This document shows, piece after piece, positions 20,059 to 25,529 of a stretch of 27,503 nucleotides of DNA. Each line of letters starts with the position of its first letter. Positions within the stretch are counted from its first letter, which is position 1. A program made the translations under genes and the position numbers. The notes under the pieces were generated by a model. It was not told where the DNA came from and ran no database searches. It saw nothing but the letters and a program-made list of their open reading frames with translations. This DNA comes from a virus: positions 1 through 27,503 of the IMG/VR virus record IMGVR_UViG_3300025154_000334, one strand, 5' to 3'.

Positions 20059-20355
20059 TTATTTTTTGAAGATGAAAGGGAATCCTCCACCTCCGATCAG
20101 CATCCCCAGGACCAGCCCGAGGGAGGCCAGCTTCTCCGTCACCAGATCCAGTTCGGCCGGATCTCCAGGTGTCTGGAAATTCGTGTTGGGGATACGCTGG
20201 TAGAATGTCTCCATCCCGACGAAGGCCTGGACATGCGGCAGCAGCCGGATCGGCACCAGGCCGTTCGACAGCTCGCTACACAGGTCTTTCAGGTGCTCGG
20301 GCTTCATGCTCCTCGCCTCAAAGGCTGGTGGTCGTCTTACCGGCAGATCGATCAT
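20059..20355 (-). CDS. Hypothetical protein with hydrophobic C-terminus
   Basis: 98 residues from ATG 20355 (GGGGGAGATA upstream; TAATG overlap with the previous stop). The end has a hydrophobic Gly-rich helix (Leu-Ala-Ser-Leu-Gly-Leu-Val-Leu-Gly-Met-Leu-Ile-Gly-Gly) followed by Phe-Lys-Lys, suggesting membrane anchoring by the tail. The rest is soluble and helical. Function unknown. Confidence 0.6.
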   Translation of the reverse strand: MIDLPVRRPPAFEARSMKPEHLKDLCSELSNGLVPIRLLPHVQAFVGMETFYQRIPNTNFQTPGDPAELDLVTEKLASLGLVLGMLIGGGGFPFIFKK

Positions 20356-20573
20356 TATCTCCCCCTTAAGGCTGTGTCAATCTTCAGCCAGTAGGTGTTT
20401 CCCTGCGGTGTCCATGACCAGAGGAAGCACGCGGCGAGATCTTGATTGGGATTGAACCTGTAGTTGCTCTTTCGTGTTTGTACCGGCAGAACATGCAGCA
20501 GGTAGTTTGCCGCGTCACAGTCGATCTTCTTAACGCGGTCGATCAGCAGTTGATACCCACGATAGTCTCTCAT
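20355..20573 (-). CDS. Small hypothetical protein
   Basis: 72 residues from ATG 20573 (GTGGAGATTAT upstream), overlapping the previous gene by ATGA. Basic N-terminal helix and an aromatic-rich C-terminal half (Phe-Leu-Trp-Ser-Trp-Thr-Pro-Gln-Gly-Asn-Thr-Tyr-Trp). No family recognised. Confidence 0.6.
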   Translation of the reverse strand: MRDYRGYQLLIDRVKKIDCDAANYLLHVLPVQTRKSNYRFNPNQDLAACFLWSWTPQGNTYWLKIDTALRGR

Positions 20574-20749
20574 ATAATCTCCACGTAGATTATGAGGGTT
20601 TCACTTCCATCCTCGTTTACGACTTTGCAGGGCGGGAGCATCTCGCATAGGGTGACGCTCCCCTTTCCGGCGCATCTGTCACATGAACCAGGGCACGCCG
20701 GAATTGCCTTGCGGTAGCGTGCTCCGTTTACTTCGATAATCTCATTCAT
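20570..20749 (-). CDS. Small Cys-rich protein, paralogue of 20757-20966
   Basis: 59 residues from ATG 20749 (AGGTGAAGG upstream). After Glu-Val-Asn-Gly-Ala-Arg-Tyr-Arg-Lys come Cys19, Cys23-x2-Cys26-Ala-Gly, Leu-Cys35 and Cys41. The next upstream gene has the same order: Glu-Val-Gly-Gly-Lys-Lys-Tyr-Lys-Ala, Cys-x2-Cys-Ala-Gly, Leu-Cys, Leu-Cys. The spacing suggests a small zinc site and a gene duplication. Confidence 0.65.
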   Translation of the reverse strand: MNEIIEVNGARYRKAIPACPGSCDRCAGKGSVTLCEMLPPCKVVNEDGSETLIIYVEII

Positions 20750-20756
20750 CCTTCAC

Positions 20757-20966
20757 CTACCGGAAAATCCAATGCACGTTATCGTCGCCCTTCGTGTAAC
20801 AGAGCCCGAGGGACTGGCACAGGGTGTCATCTTTATTCCCCGCACAGCCGTTGCACATCTCGTAGATGTCCATGGTTTTGATGACGCGGGAGATCATGTC
20901 GTCGTTGTCAAGGACGACTGCCTTATACTTCTTTCCGCCTACTTCTACGATGTCGCCGTTGTTCAT
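20757..20966 (-). CDS. Small Cys-rich protein, paralogue of 20570-20749
   Basis: 69 residues from ATG 20966 (GGAGGATCT upstream); a TTG at 20984 is in frame but less likely. The N-terminal strand pair (Ile-Val-Glu-Val-Gly-Gly-Lys-Lys-Tyr-Lys-Ala-Val) is followed by Cys-Asn-Gly-Cys-Ala-Gly, Thr-Leu-Cys and Leu-Cys, then Trp-Ile-Phe-Arg. Likely metal-binding; function unknown. Confidence 0.65.
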   Translation of the reverse strand: MNNGDIVEVGGKKYKAVVLDNDDMISRVIKTMDIYEMCNGCAGNKDDTLCQSLGLCYTKGDDNVHWIFR

Positions 20967-20976
20967 AGATCCTCCG

Positions 20977-21366
20977 TTATTCAACTACGTAATAGTCGCC
21001 GCCGTCTTTCGTCCAGCCGTCGTGCAGCATGGCCTGGTCACCGGACACCTGTTTCAGCGTTCCAATGGCTTCCAGAGTGCCGCCATCCAGGAAGAGAAGG
21101 TTCGCGGTCCTCTTGCCATTCTTGGGCCGGTTCAGGATCAGGATCGATTCCTGGTTGTGCTTCCGACAGAGGGCCGTGACGCAGGCGCTTGTGGTCCCTC
21201 CCCAGAGCGCCACATAACTGGTTTCCTGCTGGCCCTTATAGGAGCCGGTGACCTTCTTGGTTGTGGAGCCGATCTGCTTCTCGACATACTCCTGCTCCTT
21301 CTTGCCGAGCTGGGTGTTGACGGCGAAGATGGCCAGGGCCGATTGTGACTTCAAGAATCTTTTCAT
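20977..21366 (-). CDS. Hypothetical protein
   Basis: 129 residues from ATG 21366 (CAGGAGGCGCTGGT upstream, ATGA overlap). The N-terminal 20 residues are basic then hydrophobic (Ala-Leu-Ala-Ile-Phe-Ala-Val) but lack a clear cleavage site. The rest is mixed with many Gly and Thr and ends Asp-Tyr-Tyr-Val-Val-Glu. No family recognised. Confidence 0.55.
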   Translation of the reverse strand: MKRFLKSQSALAIFAVNTQLGKKEQEYVEKQIGSTTKKVTGSYKGQQETSYVALWGGTTSACVTALCRKHNQESILILNRPKNGKRTANLLFLDGGTLEAIGTLKQVSGDQAMLHDGWTKDGGDYYVVE

Positions 21367-21524
21367 ACCAGCGCCTCCTGCAGGGAGCCTGCGTGATGTT
21401 TGACCCAGCTGCCGATCTCATGCCGGGCGAGTGGTTTTGATTCTCTCCCATCCGGCAGGATGACACGGAATACCCTGCCGTAGGAGGCTTTTCTGTTCAA
21501 CTTAATGACTCGGTATGTTTTCAT
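21363..21524 (-). CDS. Small basic hypothetical protein
   Basis: 53 residues from ATG 21524, directly after the upstream stop and overlapping the next gene by ATGA. Strands Tyr-Arg-Val-Ile-Lys-Leu and Arg-Val-Phe-Arg-Val-Ile-Leu-Pro, then a helical half ending Leu-Gln-Glu-Ala-Leu-Val. Function unknown. Confidence 0.55.
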   Translation of the reverse strand: MKTYRVIKLNRKASYGRVFRVILPDGRESKPLARHEIGSWVKHHAGSLQEALV

Positions 21525-21728
21525 TCAGATCCCCGAGTTGAAGGCTTTGCGAAGACCGGCAAACCGGAATTGAACGAGGCCGTGCTCATTCGAATCCTTA
21601 TTCATTGGCTTGCCATCCCACGGTGAGGAAAAGTCATTGATGATGAAATCCTTACCTGCGTTCCAATCCTCAAGGACTGCTGCTTTGCTTTTGTAGTCGC
21701 GCCCGTAGGCCGGTGTCAAGGTAATCAT
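21525..21728 (-). CDS. Small phage protein with Tyr-Gly-Arg-Asp-Tyr motif
   Basis: 67 residues from ATG 21728 (AAGGAGAATAGCT upstream). The order Thr-Pro-Ala-Tyr-Gly-Arg-Asp-Tyr-Lys-Ser-Lys, then Asp-Trp-Asn-Ala-Gly-Lys-Asp-Phe-Ile and Pro-Trp-Asp-Gly-Lys-Pro, resembles a widespread family of tiny phage proteins of unknown function; the assignment is from memory of the pattern. It follows a 209-base structured gap. Confidence 0.65.
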   Translation of the reverse strand: MITLTPAYGRDYKSKAAVLEDWNAGKDFIINDFSSPWDGKPMNKDSNEHGLVQFRFAGLRKAFNSGI

Positions 21729-21937
21729 AGCTATTCTCCTTTTTGTTTGATGGTTGTTTGATAAGAGTGCCGGTCTTTCCCGGCTGCCAGGCCCTGTTAC
21801 TCAACAGGTAAACGCGTTAATAGCGGAGGATTCGCACCCCTTTTGCTACCAAGTTTCGCCACATAGCAGAATCGAACTGCACACCTCTTTGGCTTGACTG
21901 CCCACGACCGAGCCCCTTGAGGCCCGGCTATTGGAGG
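21729..21937 (-). other. Structured intercistronic region with repeat block
   Basis: 209 bases without a clear gene. On the minus strand it holds, in order: a conserved block (21931-21890, see findings), a T-arm-like hairpin GCAG-TTCGATT-CTGC (about 21879-21865), a second T-arm-like hairpin near 21842-21828, CCTGTT-GAGT-AACAGG (21808-21793) and GCCGG-GAAAGA-CCGGC (21784-21769). An open frame runs from the block to TAA at 21799-21797 but has no normal start. It may be an RNA regulator, a tRNA remnant, or a decayed gene. Confidence 0.45.
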
Positions 21938-22102
21938 TCAAAAACCTTTCAGGATTTCTGCCAGAGGCCCGTTATACAGGGCCACCAGGCGCTTCGGGTG
22001 TTTCTTGGCCATGCGGACAGCCAAGACCATCATGAACCGGCCAGTTTCAAAGCCAACACCGTGGCCTGCGTCAGTCCACATCGTCATCACCATAAGCATC
22101 AT
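21938..22102 (-). CDS. Small hypothetical protein
   Basis: 54 residues from ATG 22102 (GGGGAGGGTCCGGT upstream, ATGA overlap). A Met-rich start (Met-Met-Leu-Met-Val-Met-Thr-Met-Trp) leads into a helical middle and a basic Lys-Lys-His-Pro-Lys-Arg-Leu segment. Function unknown. Confidence 0.55.
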   Translation of the reverse strand: MMLMVMTMWTDAGHGVGFETGRFMMVLAVRMAKKHPKRLVALYNGPLAEILKGF

Positions 22103-22248
22103 ACCGGACCCTCCCCAAGAATTCTTGTGAGCCTGATGAACTGTTTCAGGGTGGTTCTACGAAGCGCACAGTGCATCATCCACTCGTAGAGCCCGTTCCC
22201 TGACTTTCCAGCTCTCTCCCATTGCCAGATCATCATTGCGAATGTCAT
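22099..22248 (-). CDS. Small hypothetical protein
   Basis: 49 residues from ATG 22248 (AACAGGAGTGTT upstream), linked to both neighbours by ATGA. Aromatic and Met-rich first half (Trp-Gln-Trp-Glu), basic second half (Leu-Arg-Arg-Thr-Thr-Leu-Lys-Gln-Phe-Ile-Arg). Function unknown. Confidence 0.55.
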   Translation of the reverse strand: MTFAMMIWQWERAGKSGNGLYEWMMHCALRRTTLKQFIRLTRILGEGPV

Positions 22249-22349
22249 AACACTCCTGTTATTTTCCCCGCGATTAAAATAACGGCACCGTAGGCCCCCA
22301 TGGCCCAGGCCGCTATCCTGATGATTTTGAAAACCTCTTTCTCTTCCAT
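22245..22349 (-). CDS. Single-pass membrane peptide
   Basis: 34 residues from ATG 22349 with AGGAGGTGATA, a very strong site. A charged start (Glu-Glu-Lys-Glu) precedes one hydrophobic segment of about 20 residues with Gly and Ala. ATGA overlap downstream. A tiny inner-membrane protein; function unknown. Confidence 0.55.
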   Translation of the reverse strand: MEEKEVFKIIRIAAWAMGAYGAVILIAGKITGVL

Positions 22350-22351
22350 TA

Positions 22352-22537
22352 TCACCTCCTGATCAGATCGCAGCCGATATAGGCCTCTGCCACGTGAACG
22401 TATTCCCTCCCCATGTTCCAGACCAGGCCGGTGTCGATAAGCATCTGGAATAGGGTGGTGATTTCATCTTCGTCCATCATACCATTTTCGTAGTATGATA
22501 TCAATGTCGTGAGTTCTTTTTCGATTTTGCTTTCCAT
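22352..22537 (-). CDS. Small acidic phage protein
   Basis: 61 residues from ATG 22537 (GGAGGAACCAGT upstream), 37 bases inside the previous gene. The pattern Met-Asp-Glu-Asp-Glu-Ile-Thr-x-Leu-Phe-Gln-x-Leu-Ile-Asp-Thr-Gly-Leu-Val-Trp is shared with a common group of tiny phage proteins of unknown role. Entirely helical. It may bind a host protein. Confidence 0.65.
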   Translation of the reverse strand: MESKIEKELTTLISYYENGMMDEDEITTLFQMLIDTGLVWNMGREYVHVAEAYIGCDLIRR

Positions 22538-22944
22538 ACTGGTTCCTCCATTTTTTCGAATACCGCTTCACCATTGCTGAAATGACCGATCAGCCGATAG
22601 CGTCCGAAGACCTTGACGAAGTTGTTTTCAACCCGCTCCATGAATTTCACCGCCATGGGGGTGTTGGTTCCGCCCTTGGGGATCATCCAGATCGAGATCT
22701 GTCCGCAATACTCGCTCATGCCGACCCAGCAGAGTTTGTTATAGGCCAGTGCATGATACTCCCGGCCAATCCAGCGGTCGGTCTTAATGAACGACGGCCA
22801 GCGGCTCAGGACTTCAGCCTGGATGAATTCGCGAAGGTCGTCAAACCGGTCGCTGATATTGTCACAGGCATCTTCGTCATCCCAGTCATCCCAGATCTGA
22901 AAGGCTACCAGGCTATCCATTGGATACGCTACGCTTCTTGACAT
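22501..22944 (-). CDS. Hypothetical protein
   Basis: 147 residues from ATG 22944 (AAGGAGGTAGAGAT upstream). The frame is open back to ATG 23049, but no ribosome binding site precedes that start. An acidic Trp-Asp-Asp-Trp-Asp-Asp-Glu-Asp segment, a helical middle and strands such as Ile-Ser-Ile-Trp-Met-Ile-Pro-Lys suggest an alpha/beta fold; the end is basic. No family recognised. Confidence 0.6.
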   Translation of the reverse strand: MSRSVAYPMDSLVAFQIWDDWDDEDACDNISDRFDDLREFIQAEVLSRWPSFIKTDRWIGREYHALAYNKLCWVGMSEYCGQISIWMIPKGGTNTPMAVKFMERVENNFVKVFGRYRLIGHFSNGEAVFEKMEEPVWKAKSKKNSRH

Positions 22945-23055
22945 ATCTCTACCTCCTTGAGGTTGTTGAAAAAATCTTCCGCGATAATCTTCTGAGATTC
23001 CTGCGGTAGGTTTAACCGCCCATGACAAGGCCCCTTGAGGCCCTGCCATTGAATG
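22945..23055 (-). other. Intercistronic region with repeat block and three hairpins
   Basis: 111 bases. On the minus strand: the second copy of the conserved block (23049-23008), whose first part folds as GGCAGGGCC-loop-GGCCTTGTC (9 bp with two G-T pairs); then GCGGT-TAAACCT-ACCGC; then AATCT-CAGA-AGATT. The block is also the possible N-terminal extension of the 22944 gene. No other gene is visible here. Confidence 0.5.
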
Positions 23056-23289
23056 TTAAGACCGTGCTGCCATTTCCTTAATGCGACGGAATGCGATGTT
23101 CCAGGTGGAGCCCATACCGTAGAAGGATGGCCCGGACCCGGAGATCTCGGGGTGAGCCCAGCAGATAACCTGGACCCCTTCCTTGCTGACCTTGGTATCG
23201 TAATAGACCTGATAGCCAGGAAACTCGATCTCCATGGATACAAACCGTGCGATCTCGATGCTGGTCTTACTTCTCAGATAGGTTCTCAT
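23056..23289 (-). CDS. Small hypothetical protein
   Basis: 77 residues from ATG 23289 (TTGAGGAGCATATC upstream). Basic N-terminus, then strands Met-Glu-Ile-Glu-Phe-Pro-Gly-Tyr-Gln-Val-Tyr-Tyr and Val-Gln-Val-Ile-Cys-Trp-Ala-His-Pro-Glu, a Gly/Ser loop and a basic helix at the end. No family recognised. Confidence 0.55.
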   Translation of the reverse strand: MRTYLRSKTSIEIARFVSMEIEFPGYQVYYDTKVSKEGVQVICWAHPEISGSGPSFYGMGSTWNIAFRRIKEMAARS

Positions 23290-23416
23290 GATATGCTCCT
23301 CAAGATGAATGGGCGGTCCCAGGTCCGTGTCCCTGGGATCTCCTGCCGGTCATCCGCGTCTGCAGTCGCTCGGGCCGGTCGGCGCATTACCGATTATGCT
23401 GCCGCCCATAGGGTTA
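23290..23416 (-). other. Structured gap, cloverleaf-like
   Basis: 127 bases without a convincing gene. ATGGGCGG (23309-23316) pairs exactly with CCGCCCAT (23402-23409), and TCCCAGG/CCTGGGA (23317-23323 and 23332-23338) stacks directly on it. GCAT/ATGC with an 8-base loop (23384-23399) and a GC-rich middle arm lie inside. Two tiny overlapping reading frames exist but lack ribosome binding sites. Confidence 0.5.
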
Positions 23417-23599
23417 TTAAAAAATGAAACCGTTACGCCTCAAAACCTCCAGCAGATCGCCACTGAATTTGTCGGCCTCTTTTGCGCTGTACATGCTGAA
23501 TTCGATATGTCCGCTATAATGATTCAGAACAACGTCATAAACTTTTGAATTATCGCTAAGTACAACCTCTTTTACCGTTACGTTTGTTTGCTGGTCCAT
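23417..23599 (-). CDS. Small hypothetical protein
   Basis: 60 residues from ATG 23599 (ACTGGAGACACACC upstream). Strands Val-Thr-Val-Lys-Glu-Val-Val-Leu and Lys-Val-Tyr-Asp-Val-Val-Leu, then a helix (Ala-Lys-Glu-Ala-Asp-Lys-Phe) and Arg-Arg-Asn-Gly-Phe-Ile-Phe. First gene of the leftward cluster. Function unknown. Confidence 0.6.
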   Translation of the reverse strand: MDQQTNVTVKEVVLSDNSKVYDVVLNHYSGHIEFSMYSAKEADKFSGDLLEVLRRNGFIF

Positions 23600-23778
23600 G
23601 GTGTGTCTCCAGTGTGAGTGTTTCGGCCATATGGCCTTATCAATGCTTGTACAGATCAAGCAGACACTCGGGTTTGTTTGGCGAAGGGGCCTGATTGCCT
23701 GCTCCGCCTTTAGGGTTCTCGATTAACCTCCCCCTTTGCTTCCGGCCCCTCTCCGGGTTATTCTGTGGTGATGTCTAA
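23600..23778 (-). promoter_or_regulatory. Long structured 5' leader of the leftward cluster
   Basis: About 170 bases between the likely start of transcription near 23772 and ATG 23599. AGGGGCC/GGCCCCT closes a multi-arm structure (about 23752-23690), with GGTT/AACC inside and GGCCATATGGCC near 23626-23637. A frame with GGGGGAGG encodes about 28 residues but begins at ATC. The stretch may control translation or transcription of the cluster. Confidence 0.4.
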
Positions 23779-23807
23779 ATCGTAATTCTTTTAATCGGGA
23801 TAGTCAA
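23779..23807 (-). promoter_or_regulatory. Leftward promoter of the small-gene cluster
   Basis: Minus strand: -35 TTGACT (23807-23802), 17-base spacer, -10 TACGAT (23784-23779). It precedes the 23599 gene by about 170 bases. Confidence 0.55.
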
Positions 23808-23856
23808 GGCCTATTTTGTAATATTTTTAATATCGAGTGAAATCGGTGGAGTATGG

Positions 23857-23885
23857 TTGCATAAAAAGAATTGATGCTTTATATT
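23857..23885 (+). promoter_or_regulatory. Rightward promoter of the packaging operon
   Basis: -35 TTGCAT (23857-23862), 17-base spacer, -10 TATATT (23880-23885). Transcription would start near 23892, about 68 bases before ATG 23960. It diverges from the promoter at 23779-23807. Confidence 0.6.
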
Positions 23886-23925
23886 AGTAAACATGCGACC
23901 AGGAGTCTCCATAATAGTATGGGGC

Positions 23926-23948
23926 GGGCCTGGCGATTGGCTCTTTTT
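23926..23948 (+). terminator. Weak terminator-like hairpin in the packaging leader
   Basis: GGGCC (23926-23930) pairs with GGCTC (23939-23943, one G-T pair), loop of 8, followed at once by TTTTT (23944-23948). It lies between the promoter and the first gene and could act as an attenuator. The stem is short. Confidence 0.35.
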
Positions 23949-23959
23949 GGGTGAAAATC

Positions 23960-24259
23960 ATGGAGGCGAACAAAAAAGGATTACAAGTTTATTTGGGAGT
24001 TCGGTTGCTTAAGCATTTGATCAACAACCACCCGGCTGTTGGAGAAATGGGCATGGCGGTGGAGGTCAATGACTGGGATGCATTTTTTTCCGATATAGCT
24101 AAAGCCCTGTGGACAGTGACAAAAGACGCTGACTCTCCCATGCATCGCGCCATCCATGATGCCGTCCTTTTGGCCCTTGACAATTCCAAACACGCCTCAA
24201 TGGTCGAAAACAACAATGATATCCTTGACTTGGTCGATTTTATGGAGCAGAACGCATGA
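23960..24259 (+). CDS. Hypothetical protein, first gene of packaging operon
   Basis: 99 residues from ATG 23960 (GGGTGAAAATC upstream); an in-frame GTG at 23951 lacks a site. It is mostly helical and acidic at the end (Asn-Asp-Ile-Leu-Asp-Leu-Val-Asp-Phe-Met-Glu). It overlaps the HNH gene by ATGA. No family recognised. Confidence 0.55.
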   Translation: MEANKKGLQVYLGVRLLKHLINNHPAVGEMGMAVEVNDWDAFFSDIAKALWTVTKDADSPMHRAIHDAVLLALDNSKHASMVENNNDILDLVDFMEQNA

Positions 24260-24618
24260 CCGGTGTCATCCATGAGTTGAAGAAGTTGTTTGTTAGGAGC
24301 CCCGGCTGGTGGAAGGTCCGCAAGGCTAGGATCAAGGGAGATGGAAATAAGTGTCAGGCGTGTGGTCGGACCCGGAACCTGCAGGTCCATCATGTCCTCC
24401 CGGTCCACCTGTTCCCCTGGCTGGAGCTGGCTATCACCAACCTGATCACGCTCTGTGGTCCCTGCCACCTCCTGTTCGGTCATCTCAATCATTGGAAAGC
24501 ATATAATCCGAACGTCCGAGCACTCGCCCGGCATATACGAGCTATGATCCTTAACCGCTGGGATAAGCTCAAAACCATGGAATCAGAGGCTGACCAGGAG
24601 AAGCAATGGCAAAAGTAA
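24256..24618 (+). CDS. HNH endonuclease of the packaging module
   Basis: 120 residues. Cys-x2-Cys (Cys-Gln-Ala-Cys-Gly), Val-His-His-Val-Leu-Pro-Val-His, Asn-Leu-Ile-Thr-Leu-Cys and Cys-His form a full HNH zinc fold. It has no AP2 part and is unrelated to the six free-standing copies. HNH proteins just before the terminase genes in HK97-like phages stimulate cutting of DNA by terminase during packaging, and the position here fits. Confidence 0.9.
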   Translation: MTGVIHELKKLFVRSPGWWKVRKARIKGDGNKCQACGRTRNLQVHHVLPVHLFPWLELAITNLITLCGPCHLLFGHLNHWKAYNPNVRALARHIRAMILNRWDKLKTMESEADQEKQWQK

Positions 24619-24788
24619 CGATCACCGTAGAGGATTGCGTAGGGGAAGAACTGGTTAAGGTCCGGATCGAGTACGACCCACCGATTCCCGGTGCTGTAGC
24701 TGCTGCTGACCTCACTTGCGCTCAATTACTCGGGCTGCAGTTCATGCAGGATTATGGTATCCAACCTCAGAAAACCACGGTGCAATGA
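24606..24788 (+). CDS. Small hypothetical protein
   Basis: 60 residues from ATG 24606 (AGGAGAAGCA upstream), overlapping the HNH gene by 13 bases. It begins with strands (Lys-Val-Thr-Ile-Thr-Val-Glu-Asp, Leu-Val-Lys-Val-Arg-Ile-Glu-Tyr) and ends with a helix. Function unknown. Confidence 0.55.
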   Translation: MAKVTITVEDCVGEELVKVRIEYDPPIPGAVAAADLTCAQLLGLQFMQDYGIQPQKTTVQ

Positions 24789-24988
24789 TAAACAAGCTCT
24801 GCTACCAGTGTGTACATTGTGAATTTTCAAGGTGCAAAAGACCTGGCGGGGAGGCCGTTGAACTGGTTAATGGCTGGCACACATATCCATTGTGCGAAGT
24901 TGAGCGGGAATTCGGTTTTTTTCTCACTCGCATTACTGGAAGATGCGGCCAAGAAGGACGGTATTACGACTTCAAAGGAGATCACTGA
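24785..24988 (+). CDS. Small Cys-rich protein
   Basis: 67 residues from ATG 24785, ATGA overlap. Cys-Tyr-Gln-Cys-Val-His-Cys, Arg-Cys-Lys-Arg-Pro, Leu-Cys-Glu-Val-Glu-Arg and Arg-Cys-Gly-Gln-Glu-Gly-Arg-Tyr-Tyr-Asp suggest one or two metal sites. The order resembles a recurring small phage Cys protein with unknown role. Confidence 0.65.
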   Translation: MINKLCYQCVHCEFSRCKRPGGEAVELVNGWHTYPLCEVEREFGFFLTRITGRCGQEGRYYDFKGDH

Positions 24989-25176
24989 TGCTTGATATCT
25001 ACGATGACAGAAAAACTGGTACGCTGGTACGCTGGCTGTGTGAAGCAGAGCACACCAATACCGGCGATAAACTCGTTATATACTGCTATCAGAACGATCC
25101 TGCCGACGTTAAGGCCATGGACGCATCAGATTTCCACCGGCAGTATCAATTAAAATCACAGCGGAGGGGATTATGA
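24988..25176 (+). CDS. Small hypothetical protein
   Basis: 62 residues from ATG 24988 (AAAGGAGATCAC upstream; TGATG overlap). The stretch Val-Arg-Trp-Leu-Cys-Glu-Ala-Glu-His-Thr-Asn-Thr-Gly-Asp-Lys-Leu-Val-Ile-Tyr recalls DUF1653-like domains, but only loosely. ATGA overlap downstream. Confidence 0.55.
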   Translation: MLDIYDDRKTGTLVRWLCEAEHTNTGDKLVIYCYQNDPADVKAMDASDFHRQYQLKSQRRGL

Positions 25177-25394
25177 AAATTCTCTCTGGTGACTATGGAA
25201 GGATAGGCTGGCGCTGTCCAGATCATGAAGACGGAGGTCGTGTGATGCAATTTCGCGACTTCTGCAAGCTGGAATTCGTCAAGGGCCGTTTATGGGTTGA
25301 TGATGAGCCATTCAACGCTGGTCGGATGCATTCAACAAGCCCAGAGATGTTTATCAACCTGTTTGTTAACGAGAAGCACATTAAGGATTGGTAA
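25173..25394 (+). CDS. Small hypothetical protein
   Basis: 73 residues from ATG 25173 (GCGGAGGGGATT upstream). It has a Cys-Pro-Asp-His-Glu-Asp-Gly-Gly segment, aromatic strands and a helix at the end (Val-Asn-Glu-Lys-His-Ile-Lys-Asp-Trp). No family recognised; TAATG overlap with the next gene. Confidence 0.55.
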   Translation: MKILSGDYGRIGWRCPDHEDGGRVMQFRDFCKLEFVKGRLWVDDEPFNAGRMHSTSPEMFINLFVNEKHIKDW

Positions 25395-25528
25395 TGAGAA
25401 AACTCAGATTACATTATACCTGTTGTGATAGTGAAGGGAGACATTCACACCGTTTCTATTGGACAGCTGCACTATGTGGAAAACTGCAGTACCTACGTGA
25501 CCGGGTTGTGTTCTGCTGGGGGGAGTAA
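25394..25528 (+). CDS. Tiny basic hypothetical protein
   Basis: 44 residues from ATG 25394 (AAGGATTGGTA upstream), sharing A with the upstream TAA. Basic, with Cys-Cys near residue 10 and a Trp-containing end. It lies in frame order and fills the gap between two genes. A weak candidate but supported by position. Confidence 0.45.
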   Translation: MRKLRLHYTCCDSEGRHSHRFYWTAALCGKLQYLRDRVVFCWGE

Positions 25529-25529
25529 A

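Noticed and set aside
21729-21937. A complete tRNA gene
   Set aside because: T-arm-like pieces exist but no acceptor, D and anticodon arms can be joined in the right order.
21917-22189. Plus-strand frame of 90 codons
   Set aside because: It is antisense to two small leftward genes that have strong ribosome sites and ATGA overlaps.
23309-23548. Plus-strand frame of 79 codons
   Set aside because: It crosses the structured gap and runs antisense to the 23417-23599 gene; no ribosome site.
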